From: an uncultured Burkholderiales bacterium
GTDB lineage: Bacteria; Pseudomonadota; Gammaproteobacteria; Burkholderiales; Burkholderiaceae
Reading direction: 5' to 3'
DNA: 32,628 nucleotides
Assembly: GCA_946480465.1 (NCBI GenBank)
Contig: CAMLJY010000065.1
Location: 1-32,628 of the forward strand
The position numbers and the translations under genes are program-made. Positions 17,987 to 25,108 of this stretch are shown here, in pieces; within the stretch, counting starts at the first letter, position 1; the number at the start of each line of letters is the position of its first letter. The notes under the pieces are model-generated. The model did not search any database and had not been told where the DNA came from. It worked only from the letters and a program-made list of their open reading frames with translations.

Positions 17987-18880
17987 ATGCAGATGAGCCC
18001 GCCCCCGACGCTGCGGCTGGGCATCGACGGCGGCGGCACCGGCTGCCGAGCGCGCCTGGTGGACGAACACGGCCAGGTGCTGGGTGAAGGCGAGAGCGGC
18101 CCCGCCAACCTGGCGCTGGGCGCCGAGCCTGCCCGTGCCGCCGTGCTGCAGGCCACGCGCCGGGCGCTGCACCGCGCCGGCCTGCCCGATGCGGCGCTGT
18201 CGCGCACGGCGGCCGGCCTGGGAATGGCCGCTGCCAACGTGGCCAAGCACCGCGATGCCTTTGCCCGGCTGACGCTGCCATTCCATTCGGCCGTTATCGC
18301 GTCCGACGCCGAGGCCGCCTGCCTGGGTGCCCATGCCGGCCGCGACGGCGCCATCCTGATCCTGGGCACCGGAAGCCAGGGCGTGGTGCACCGGCAGGGC
18401 CGCTTCAGCACCGTGGGGGGCTGGGGCTTCGCCCTGTCCGACGACGGCTCGGGCGCGCTGCTGGGCCGGGAGGCGGTGCGCCGGTCGTTCCAGGTGCTCG
18501 ACGGCGTGGCCGCCCCTTCAGGCCTGACGCGGGCGGTGATGGACCGCTTCGGCGGCGACCGGGGCGCGATGCTGGAATGGGCCGCCGCCGCACGGCCCGG
18601 CGACTGGGCGGTCTTCGCGCGGCTCGTGTTCGAGCATGCCGCGAACCATGACGCATTGGCACTGCGCCTGGTGCTGGACAGCGCCGCGGCGGCGGAGCGC
18701 CTGCTCGACCACCTGGTCGCGATGGGTGCGCAGCGCATTGCGCTGATGGGCGGCGTGGCCGCGCCGACCCGGCGTTACCTCTCGTCCCGCTTCGACGCGG
18801 TGCTGGTGGAGCCGGTGGGGGATGCGATGGATGGGGCGCTGTTGCTGGCGGCGAGGGGAACACCATGCGGGACGGAGTGA
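17987..18880 (+). CDS. BadF/BadG-type ATPase, probable N-acetylglucosamine (or glucosamine) kinase
   Basis: 297 residues from the ATG at 17987; an ATG two codons later is equally possible and no clear ribosome binding site is seen. The ASKHA fold is shown by the phosphate-1 loop LGIDGGGTGCRARLV, the phosphate-2 region ILILGTGSQGVVH, the loop GGWGFALSDDGSGALLGREAV typical of BadF-type sugar kinases (NagK/GspK), and the C-terminal adenosine motif IALMGGVAAPTRRYL with GDAMDGALLLA. It should phosphorylate amino sugar entering through the ABC transporter, giving the substrate for NagA. It is divergent from the transporter operon and carries its own copy of the shared motif upstream. Glucosamine kinase is the main alternative. 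Confidence 0.9.
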   Translation: MQMSPPPTLRLGIDGGGTGCRARLVDEHGQVLGEGESGPANLALGAEPARAAVLQATRRALHRAGLPDAALSRTAAGLGMAAANVAKHRDAFARLTLPFHSAVIASDAEAACLGAHAGRDGAILILGTGSQGVVHRQGRFSTVGGWGFALSDDGSGALLGREAVRRSFQVLDGVAAPSGLTRAVMDRFGGDRGAMLEWAAAARPGDWAVFARLVFEHAANHDALALRLVLDSAAAAERLLDHLVAMGAQRIALMGGVAAPTRRYLSSRFDAVLVEPVGDAMDGALLLAARGTPCGTE

Positions 18881-18934
18881 TGTTGCCCATGAGGGCATCC
18901 GGCCGTCGGTGACGACGCCCGCGGCTCGGCTCAG

Positions 18935-19672
18935 CTACTTGCCGCCTCGCAGCTCTCGTATGTAGGCCAGCTCGTGCAACGCCACTCGGTTGCCCGGTTC
19001 AATACTCAGAGACTCATGAAACGCTGCCTCGGCTTCCTCGATGCGTTGAAGCTCGATGAGCGCGAAACCGATGCCGCGCAGCGCAACCGCGAGGTATGGA
19101 CGCTGGGCTCGGTAGCGCGTAGCGAGCGCGTGTGATCGACGGTAGGCCGCCAGAGCCTCACTCGGTCGCCCGAGCTGGTTGAGAACGTATCCGCGCTCGA
19201 TGGACGGACCCGCCGACATCGGCGCAACGGCTTCGACAGTCTCCAGGATCGACAAGGCGGCAGGGAAGTCTCTCCTGTTAGCGGCGATGAATGCCTGCAC
19301 TTGAAGACATTCCTTGTACCCCCAATCGATCCACTCGAACGCGATCACCGATGAACCCCTGAACTCCGCATACTCCTCCTTCGATTGGAACGAGTACTGC
19401 TTGACCTTCGGGTCGAAAGTTCTCTCGAACTTCTTCTGCAGGTCGATCGCGGCGACCTCGGCCTCGGACAACTTCCTTTCCCGCACCAAGGCGGTGAGCC
19501 GATTGGCTTGCTCGCGCAAGTGAGCGCCCTTCCCGCTCTCGCTGTAGCCCTCCAGATGCGTGACCACCGTCTCGCCAGTCGCCTGTCCGTAGGCGGCAGG
19601 CAGGATGACGACCATCGCCAGCGCGATCAGAGAGAGGACGTTCTTGGACAAGCGTCTTGCAGTCACCAGCAT
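18935..19672 (-). CDS. Exported tetratricopeptide-repeat protein
   Basis: 245 residues from the ATG at 19672; an in-frame TTG at 19681 has a somewhat better ribosome-binding position (GGAAG). A signal peptide (VLSLIALAMVVILPAAYG) precedes QATGETVV, so the protein is periplasmic or secreted. The C-terminal half carries TPR-like helices: RDFPAALSILETVEAVAP, QLGRPSEALAAYRRSHALA, RIEEAEAAFHESLSIEPGN. The central part (FQSKEEYAEFRGSSVIAFEW) is characteristic of a family I know only as hypothetical. GC content is visibly lower and codon use less biased than in neighbours, which suggests later acquisition. It is convergent with the kinase gene. TPR proteins are protein-interaction scaffolds; no partner is evident. 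Confidence 0.85.
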   Translation of the reverse strand: MLVTARRLSKNVLSLIALAMVVILPAAYGQATGETVVTHLEGYSESGKGAHLREQANRLTALVRERKLSEAEVAAIDLQKKFERTFDPKVKQYSFQSKEEYAEFRGSSVIAFEWIDWGYKECLQVQAFIAANRRDFPAALSILETVEAVAPMSAGPSIERGYVLNQLGRPSEALAAYRRSHALATRYRAQRPYLAVALRGIGFALIELQRIEEAEAAFHESLSIEPGNRVALHELAYIRELRGGK

Positions 19673-19705
19673 CTCCAGCAATGTCTTCCGACCTGAACCA
19701 GGTGA

Positions 19706-20098
19706 TCAGGCACCACTCCCACTCGGATGCAGCTGGCGCATCACCTGGAAGGCGTTGCATCCGCTGCGCGCCGTCCACGCCTGCGCCACCCGGCCGGCAA
19801 CGGCATCGGCGTCGTCATCCATGCTGCATTCGAAGTCGTAACGCCCGAAGGTGTGTGTCACCTCGAAGTCCGCGCGCGCCTCGCCGATCCGGCGGTCACC
19901 GCGCTGGCGCTCGCGGCGCTCCAGCTCGTCCAGCGGGCAATGCACGCCGACGAAGAACACGTCGAAGCGCTCCAGCAGGACCAGCAGGCGGTGCATCCAG
20001 GCCGCCGTCTCGACGATGTGCTCGACGACCAGGTTGTTGTCCGCGGCCGCGAAGGCGGCAATGCTGTCGAGGAAGCCTTCGAAGAACCGCTCCCGCAT
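19706..20098 (-). pseudogene. N-terminally truncated chloramphenicol-phosphotransferase-like protein
   Basis: 130 residues from an ATG 11 nt after the AAA ATPase stop. The sequence matches, by family memory, the C-terminal two thirds of CPT-like P-loop kinases (about 190-200 residues): FLDSIAAFAAADNNLVVEHIVE, then VFFVGVHCPLDELERRERQRGD, RRIGEARADFE and HTFGRYDFE. The N-terminal region that carries the Walker A phosphate loop is absent, and the space it would occupy is taken by the ATPase gene. Without it ATP binding and phosphotransfer are not expected. The remaining frame has no stops and a possible coupled start, so a short protein could still be made. CPT from Streptomyces inactivates chloramphenicol; most relatives have unknown substrates. 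Confidence 0.65.
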
Positions 20099-20109
20099 GG
20101 GTTCGGCGC

Positions 20110-20856
20110 CTATGCGCAGTCCTCGTCGTCGCGCAGCAGCTGCTCCAGACGGCGCGGGTAGTTGTTGAGGAAGTCGCGCGTGACCGCGAAGTGCTCCGTG
20201 TCCTCGAAAGCCACCTCGCTGATGCCCGCGCGGTCGAACTGGATGATCCTGGCGTGCGGGTACGACAGCAGGATCGGCGAATGCGTCGCGATGATGAACT
20301 GCGAATGGTCCTCGACCAGCTGGTGGATGGCGCTCAGCGCCGCCAGCTGGCGGTGGGGCGACAGCGCGGCCTCCGGTTCGTCCAGCAGGTAGATGCCGTT
20401 GCCGCGCAGCTTGTGCAGCAGCACCGCCATGAAGGATTCGCCGTGCGATTGCGCGTGCAGCGACTGGCCGCCGTAGCCTTCCAGGTAGCCGGTCTCGTCC
20501 ATGTAGCTCGCGACGTTGAAGAAGCTCTCGGCCCGCAGGAAGTACTCGTCGCGCGGCTTCGGGATGCCGCGCGCCAGGCGCAGCACCTCATGCAGTGCGG
20601 ACACCGGACCGGCGGACTGGAAGCGCACGTTCTTCGTCCCGCCTTCGAAGCCGAAACCGAGCGCGACGGCAATGCCCTCCATCACCGTCGACTTGCCGGA
20701 GCCGTTCTCGCCGACGAAGAAGGTCACGTTCGGGTGGAACGCGATGTTGCCGATCTCCTGCACCGCCGGGATGTTGAACGGATACACCTCGAGGTCGATG
20801 TCCACGTCGGGACGGAACGACGCGCTGAGCAGGTAGGGTTTGGTGCGCCTGGGCAT
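20110..20856 (-). CDS. Stand-alone AAA/ABC-type ATPase
   Basis: 248 residues, complete. Walker A is FFVGENGSGKST (about residues 46-57), the ABC-like signature region is QSHGESFMAVL, Walker B is GIYLLDEPEAALSPHRQ, and the switch histidine is in IIATHSPILL. The overall layout (an N-terminal FNIPAVQEIGNIAFHPNVT strand pair before Walker A) is that of the small RecF/SMC-like ATPases often annotated AAA family ATPase. The function of these single-gene proteins is not established; relatives with nucleases (OLD, Gabija) act in defence, but no nuclease domain or partner is present here. The start at 20856 is supported by the conserved MPRRTKPYLLSASFRPD-type opening. It is followed 11 nt later by the truncated CPT-like frame. 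Confidence 0.9.
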   Translation of the reverse strand: MPRRTKPYLLSASFRPDVDIDLEVYPFNIPAVQEIGNIAFHPNVTFFVGENGSGKSTVMEGIAVALGFGFEGGTKNVRFQSAGPVSALHEVLRLARGIPKPRDEYFLRAESFFNVASYMDETGYLEGYGGQSLHAQSHGESFMAVLLHKLRGNGIYLLDEPEAALSPHRQLAALSAIHQLVEDHSQFIIATHSPILLSYPHARIIQFDRAGISEVAFEDTEHFAVTRDFLNNYPRRLEQLLRDDEDCA

Positions 20857-20921
20857 GAGCGGCCGCAGTCTAGGACACGGCGAACCTCGAATCCTGGGGG
20901 GCAGGTGGGCCGGCCCGCCGG

Positions 20922-20989
20922 CTCACCCGGCCCACCCGGCCCACCCGGTCCACCAGGCCAGCCTGCCGGGGCGTGCAATCCTGCACGCC
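20922..20989. repeat. 9-bp tandem repeat and inverted repeat in a divergent intergenic region
   Basis: Four 9-bp units (CTCACCCGG, CCCACCCGG twice, TCCACCAGG) occupy 20922-20957. Close by, an 8-bp perfect inverted repeat with a 4-base loop lies at 20970-20989 (GGCGTGCA, loop ATCC, TGCACGCC), which could be an operator or hairpin. Both sit in the 250-bp gap between the ATPase gene and the divergent histidine kinase gene, where no gene is evident. Confidence 0.7.
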
Positions 20990-21106
20990 ACGGCCTCAAG
21001 CCCGGCGCGCAGCCGGCCGATATTCCGGCATCGCGCGATGCGGCCGCGGCGGCGGCCGGTCGATCCCCGGCGACTTCGTTCGTCCACATGAACCGCCGAG
21101 GCCGGC

Positions 21107-22825
21107 ATGGGCGATGGCCCCCCCTCATCCCCAGACAGCAGCATCGGCGCCGGCCCCGTGATCGGCCCGGTGCGGGTGTGGCGCTATGCGCGCAACAACC
21201 CGCTCGGGCGGCGCGTGCTGTGGTGGATCGTCGCCTGCAGCACGATCCTCGCGACGCTGTCCACCGGCGTGCAGCTCGCCGTCGATTACCACGCCGACCG
21301 GCAGCAGGTGCAGCAGCGCTTCGCCGAGATCGAGCAGGCCTACCTGGACAGCATCGCGGTGGCGGTGTGGAACATCGACGAGACGCAGATGCGCGCGCAG
21401 CTCAACGGCATCCGCCGGCTGCCCGACATCGTGCATGCGCGGCTCGCCGACGCGCGCGGCCGCACGCTGGACGAGGTGGGCGAGGTGCCCGACGAGGCAC
21501 CGACCGAGCGCCACCGCTTCGAGTTCAGCTACCGAAAGCAGGCGCGCGAGCCGCTGGGCACGCTGGAAGTGACCGCGAGCCTCGCCGGCGCCTACGAGCG
21601 GCTGGGGAACCGGGCGCTGGTGATCTTCGCGGCGCAGGGCACCAAGACCTTCATGGTGTCGCTGATCATCCTGATGATCTTCCGGTACTTCGTCAGCCGC
21701 CCGCTGGCCGACCTGGCCCGTTCGGCGCGCCGCATCGACCTGGCGCGCCTGGACGAGCCGATCACGCTGCAGCGGCCGCGCGGCGCACAGCGCGACGATT
21801 TCGACGACCTGGTCAACGCGCTGAACGCCATGCGCAGCTCGCTGCAGCGCGAGGTCGGCGAGCTGGGCCGCTACCGCGCCGAGCTGGAGACCCGGGTCGT
21901 CCAGCGCACCGCCGAGCTGGGGGTGAAGGTGCAGGAGCTGCAGCGCGAACGCGAGGCGCAGGCGCAGCTGATCCGGCAGCTCGAGGAGGCGCACAACCAG
22001 GTGCTGCAGTCGGAGAAGCTGGCCTCGATCGGGCAGCTCGCGGCCGGCGTCGCGCACGAGATCAACAACCCGATCGGCTTCGTCAACTGCAACCTGGGCA
22101 CGCTGGAGCGCCACGTCGATGGCCTGCTGCGCCTGATCGACGCGCACGAACGCGCCGCTGAAGCACCGGGCGACTCGGCAGCACGCGCGGCCGTGGCGCA
22201 GCTGGAACGCGAGCTGGAGTTGAACTATCTTCGAGACGACCTGCGCGACCTGATGCGCGAAAGCCGCGACGGCCTGGACCGCGTCAAGCGCATCGTGCAG
22301 GACCTGAAGGACTTCTCCCGCGTCGGTGAGACGGACTGGCAGGCCGCCGACCTGCATGCCTGCCTCGACAGCACGCTGAACGTGGTGTGGAACGAGATCA
22401 AGTACCGCGCCGAGGTGGTGAAGCACTTCGGCCACCTGCCGGAGGTGGAGTGCATGCCTTCGCAACTGAACCAGGTCTTCATGAACCTGCTCGTCAATGC
22501 CGCCCAGGCGATCCAGGGCCGCGGCACGATCACGATCTGCACGGGCGCGGACGAGGCCGCCGGCGAGGTGTGGGTCAGCATCGCCGACACCGGCGGCGGC
22601 ATCGCGCCGGAGCACCTGCACCGCATCTTCGATCCCTTCTTCACCACCAAGCCGGTCGGCCAGGGCACGGGGCTGGGCCTGTCGGTTTCGTACAGCATCG
22701 TGCAGAAGCACGGTGGCCGCATCGAGGTCGACAGCCGCGTCGGCGAAGGCACCTGCTTCCGGCTGCGGCTGCCGATGCGGCAGGCGCGGGCCGACACCGT
22801 GCCGGGCGAGGCGGCATGCGCATGA
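21107..22825 (+). CDS. Membrane sensor histidine kinase
   Basis: 572 residues. Membrane segments at about 38-56 and 177-195 flank a periplasmic sensor domain of about 120 residues that starts DYHADRQQVQQRFAEIEQAY. A HAMP-like linker and a coiled coil (about 245-305) lead to the HisKA helix with the phosphoacceptor H317 in GVAHEINNPIGFVN. The HATPase domain is complete: NQVFMNLLVNAAQAI (N box), ADTGGGI (G1), FDPFFTTK (F box) and GQGTGLGLS (G2). The HEINNP form is typical of HisKA kinases of the NtrB/DctB type. There is no receiver domain and no response regulator in the window. The stop overlaps the start of the next gene (ATGA), so the two are translationally coupled. Confidence 0.93.
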   Translation: MGDGPPSSPDSSIGAGPVIGPVRVWRYARNNPLGRRVLWWIVACSTILATLSTGVQLAVDYHADRQQVQQRFAEIEQAYLDSIAVAVWNIDETQMRAQLNGIRRLPDIVHARLADARGRTLDEVGEVPDEAPTERHRFEFSYRKQAREPLGTLEVTASLAGAYERLGNRALVIFAAQGTKTFMVSLIILMIFRYFVSRPLADLARSARRIDLARLDEPITLQRPRGAQRDDFDDLVNALNAMRSSLQREVGELGRYRAELETRVVQRTAELGVKVQELQREREAQAQLIRQLEEAHNQVLQSEKLASIGQLAAGVAHEINNPIGFVNCNLGTLERHVDGLLRLIDAHERAAEAPGDSAARAAVAQLERELELNYLRDDLRDLMRESRDGLDRVKRIVQDLKDFSRVGETDWQAADLHACLDSTLNVVWNEIKYRAEVVKHFGHLPEVECMPSQLNQVFMNLLVNAAQAIQGRGTITICTGADEAAGEVWVSIADTGGGIAPEHLHRIFDPFFTTKPVGQGTGLGLSVSYSIVQKHGGRIEVDSRVGEGTCFRLRLPMRQARADTVPGEAACA

Positions 22826-23556
22826 ACGGCCTCGCATCGATCGCTCTTCGCGCCTGCGCGCTGGCGTGCGTGGTGGCGTTCACGCCGGCGCGAGCCCAGG
22901 AGCCCATCACGCTGCATTTCAACGAGCGGCCGCCGTACATGGTGGCCGCCGCGGATGGCACAGCCAACGGACTGTCCGCAACGCCGGCGCGGCAGGCCTT
23001 CGAGGCGGCCGGCATCGCGGTGCGCTGGGCGCAGACGCCGACGACACGCCAGCTCGCGGTCATCAAGGACAACGAGGGCCTGCATTGCGCGATCGGCTGG
23101 TTCCGCAAGCCCGACCGCGAGGCCTTCGCGAAGTTCAGCAAGCCGATCTACCGCGACCGGCCGACCGTGGCGCTGGCGCATTCGGCCTTCGTGACCGAGC
23201 GCCGGCTGGCCGACCTGCTGCGGCGCCAGGGCGTGACCGTGCTGGTGAAGGACAACTACTCGTATGGCGCCATGATCGATGCACTGCTGGCCGAGAAACG
23301 CGCATTCGTGCTGAGCACCACGGCCGAGAACCAGCAGATGCTGCGCATGGTCGCCGAACGGCGCGTCGACATGATGTTCGCGGCCGAGGAAGAGGCGGAG
23401 CACCTGGTCGGCCAGGCCGGGATTGCCGCACGAGGCGTGCAGATGCTGCGCTTCGACGACGTGCCGATCGGCGAGCGGCGGCACCTGATGTGCAGCAAGC
23501 GCGTGCCCGATGCGCTGCTCGAGCGGCTCAATGCCGCGATACCGGCGATCGACTGA
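22816..23556 (+). CDS. Periplasmic solute-binding protein, family 3 (PBPb) type
   Basis: 246 residues from the ATG at 22816; a second ATG at 22822 forms an ATGA overlap with the histidine kinase stop. A Sec signal peptide (ACALACVVAFTPARA) is cleaved before QEPITLHFNERPPYM. The fold follows amino-acid-binding PBPb proteins: RPPYMVAAADGTANGLSATP, CAIGWFRKPDREAFAKFSKPIYRDRP, then the second lobe with RVDMMFAAEEEAEHL. There is no transporter beside it. Coupling to a kinase with a periplasmic domain suggests it is the ligand-binding subunit of a sensor, not an importer. The ligand is unknown. Confidence 0.88.
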   Translation: MRMNGLASIALRACALACVVAFTPARAQEPITLHFNERPPYMVAAADGTANGLSATPARQAFEAAGIAVRWAQTPTTRQLAVIKDNEGLHCAIGWFRKPDREAFAKFSKPIYRDRPTVALAHSAFVTERRLADLLRRQGVTVLVKDNYSYGAMIDALLAEKRAFVLSTTAENQQMLRMVAERRVDMMFAAEEEAEHLVGQAGIAARGVQMLRFDDVPIGERRHLMCSKRVPDALLERLNAAIPAID

Positions 23557-23622
23557 GTGTTCGCCGCCGCGGTGTTTTGCTGTCCGTAACGCCACATTCC
23601 AGCGGCGTGGTTGAAAGCCCGC

Positions 23623-23634
23623 CGAAAGCTTTCG
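23623..23634. promoter_or_regulatory. Perfect 12-bp palindrome upstream of the lyase-like pair
   Basis: CGAAAGCTTTCG is a perfect palindrome 70 bp before the start of the ATP-grasp subunit gene. It is AT-richer than its surroundings and lies beside a TTGAAA (23611-23616) that could be a -35 element, so it is a candidate operator for the two-gene unit. It is a single copy, so chance occurrence is possible. Confidence 0.3.
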
Positions 23635-23704
23635 CTCGCTATCGTCCCCTTCCCGCCCAGCCCGGCCCATGCCGGCGCGGCGCCGCCTCCAGGGAGACGA
23701 ATCC

Positions 23705-24988
23705 ATGCAACTCACCGGATTGCTGCACGGCGCGCCGCTGCTGAAGCACGTCGATTTCCCAACGGCCGAAGTGCTCGGCCCCGATGCCAGCGAGGACCAG
23801 ATCCAGGACCTGATCCGGCGCCATGGGCAGGTCTTCATCAAGCCGCTCTTCAAGGGCGCCATCGGCAAGAAGGGCAAGGCGGGGCTGATCGGCCGCGCCA
23901 GCACCTTGAAGCAGGCGCTGGCCGAGAAGGAGCGGCTCTACTTCGCCGAGCACCGCCATGGCCACGTGGTCGCCAAGGCCAACGGAGTCAGCTTCGAAGG
24001 CGGCGTGCCGGCCGAACACGAGGTCTACTTCTCGATCACCGACGACACGCGCTTCCGCGCGCCCACGCTCACCCTCACGCACCGCGGCGGCATGGACATC
24101 GAGGAACTGGGCAGGCACGAGATCGCGACGATTCCTTTCGACGCGCTGACCGGCCTGAAAGCCTTCGTCGTCGCCAACGCGCTGGCCGACATCGGCGCCC
24201 CGCGCGAAGTCGTCTCGCCGCTGGTTCAGCACCTGCCGAAGCTGTGGGAGCTGATGCACCACTACGGCATGACCGCGCTGGAGCTGAACCCCATCCGCAT
24301 GCGCCCGGGCGCGCAGGGCCGGCTGACGCCGGTGGCCTGCGACTTCAAGTGCGGCTTCGACCGCGACGACCCGCGCGTGGCGCGCCTGGGCCTGCCCGCC
24401 CACCTGTTCGCCGCCGACGTCGGCGCCTTCGAGCAGGCGGTGAACGAGCTGCGCACGCACCAGGGCCAGTCCGACGTGTTCGTCATCAACGAGCGCGGCA
24501 CCATCCTGGCCCCCACCTTCGGCGGCGGCGCCAACAGCCTGGTGACCGAGGTGCTGGGCGAGGCGGCCAGCATCTCGTCCGACTTCGGCGGCAACCCGCC
24601 CTACGAGAAGATGAAGCAGGTGGCGCGCATCTGCTACACGCACTTCCTGGCGCAGTCGAACGTGCTGTTCATCATCGGCGGCAAGTCGAACAACACCGAC
24701 ATCCACGAGACCCTGCGCGCGATGGGCGATGCGCTGCGCGAGCACTTCGCCACCCACGGGCCGACGCCGCTGTACGTGGTGGTGGGCCGTGGCGGGCCGA
24801 ACCTGGTGCGCGGCTTCGGCGCGCTGGCCGACACCTGCGAGGCGCTGGGACTGCCCTACCGCTTCTTCGGCTTCGACAGCGCGATCTCCGAGGTCGTGAA
24901 CTACGCCAAGCGCATCGACGAGTGGATGAAGGCCGGCGGCCGCGAAGCGATCGCGCGGCACCTGCGCATCGGCCAGGTGGCGGCCTGA
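23705..24988 (+). CDS. ATP-citrate lyase small-subunit-like protein (ATP-grasp, succinyl-CoA synthetase beta type)
   Basis: 427 residues from the ATG at 23705, preceded by GGGAGA; the frame is open 12 codons further upstream. The N-terminal ATP-grasp half has FIKPLFKGAIGKKGKAGLIG (compare VVKPDQLIKRRGKLGLVG in ATP-citrate lyase), then LTHRGGMDIEELG and ALELNPIRM, the metal-binding E/N pair. The C-terminal half has TFGGGANSLVTEVLG, FIIGGKSNNTDIHETL and YVVVGRGGPNLVRGFGAL, all of which have counterparts in the citrate-binding domain of ATP-citrate lyase. It should activate a carboxylic acid with ATP and CoA through a phosphohistidine on the partner subunit. It is 120 nt upstream of that partner. 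Whether the acid is citrate is not proven by the sequence. Confidence 0.85.
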   Translation: MQLTGLLHGAPLLKHVDFPTAEVLGPDASEDQIQDLIRRHGQVFIKPLFKGAIGKKGKAGLIGRASTLKQALAEKERLYFAEHRHGHVVAKANGVSFEGGVPAEHEVYFSITDDTRFRAPTLTLTHRGGMDIEELGRHEIATIPFDALTGLKAFVVANALADIGAPREVVSPLVQHLPKLWELMHHYGMTALELNPIRMRPGAQGRLTPVACDFKCGFDRDDPRVARLGLPAHLFAADVGAFEQAVNELRTHQGQSDVFVINERGTILAPTFGGGANSLVTEVLGEAASISSDFGGNPPYEKMKQVARICYTHFLAQSNVLFIIGGKSNNTDIHETLRAMGDALREHFATHGPTPLYVVVGRGGPNLVRGFGALADTCEALGLPYRFFGFDSAISEVVNYAKRIDEWMKAGGREAIARHLRIGQVAA

Positions 24989-25108
24989 CCAGTGCCGGGC
25001 CAGCGCTCGAGGGCGTCCAAGCGGCGCCCGTGGCGGCCTGAAGCGGTCCAACGCAGCCGAGTCGCGGCATAACGGAACGTCGACGCGGCCTTCGAGGAGT
25101 GAACAACC

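Noticed and set aside
17841..17996. Small GTG-initiated frame of about 51 codons before the kinase gene
   Set aside because: No ribosome binding site or recognisable motif, and it overlaps the kinase start out of frame. It could be a leader peptide, but nothing supports that.
20840..21091. Collagen-like or proline/histidine repeats in frames across the 9-bp repeat
   Set aside because: They result from the 9-bp tandem repeat being read in frame; no start signal or coding character around them.
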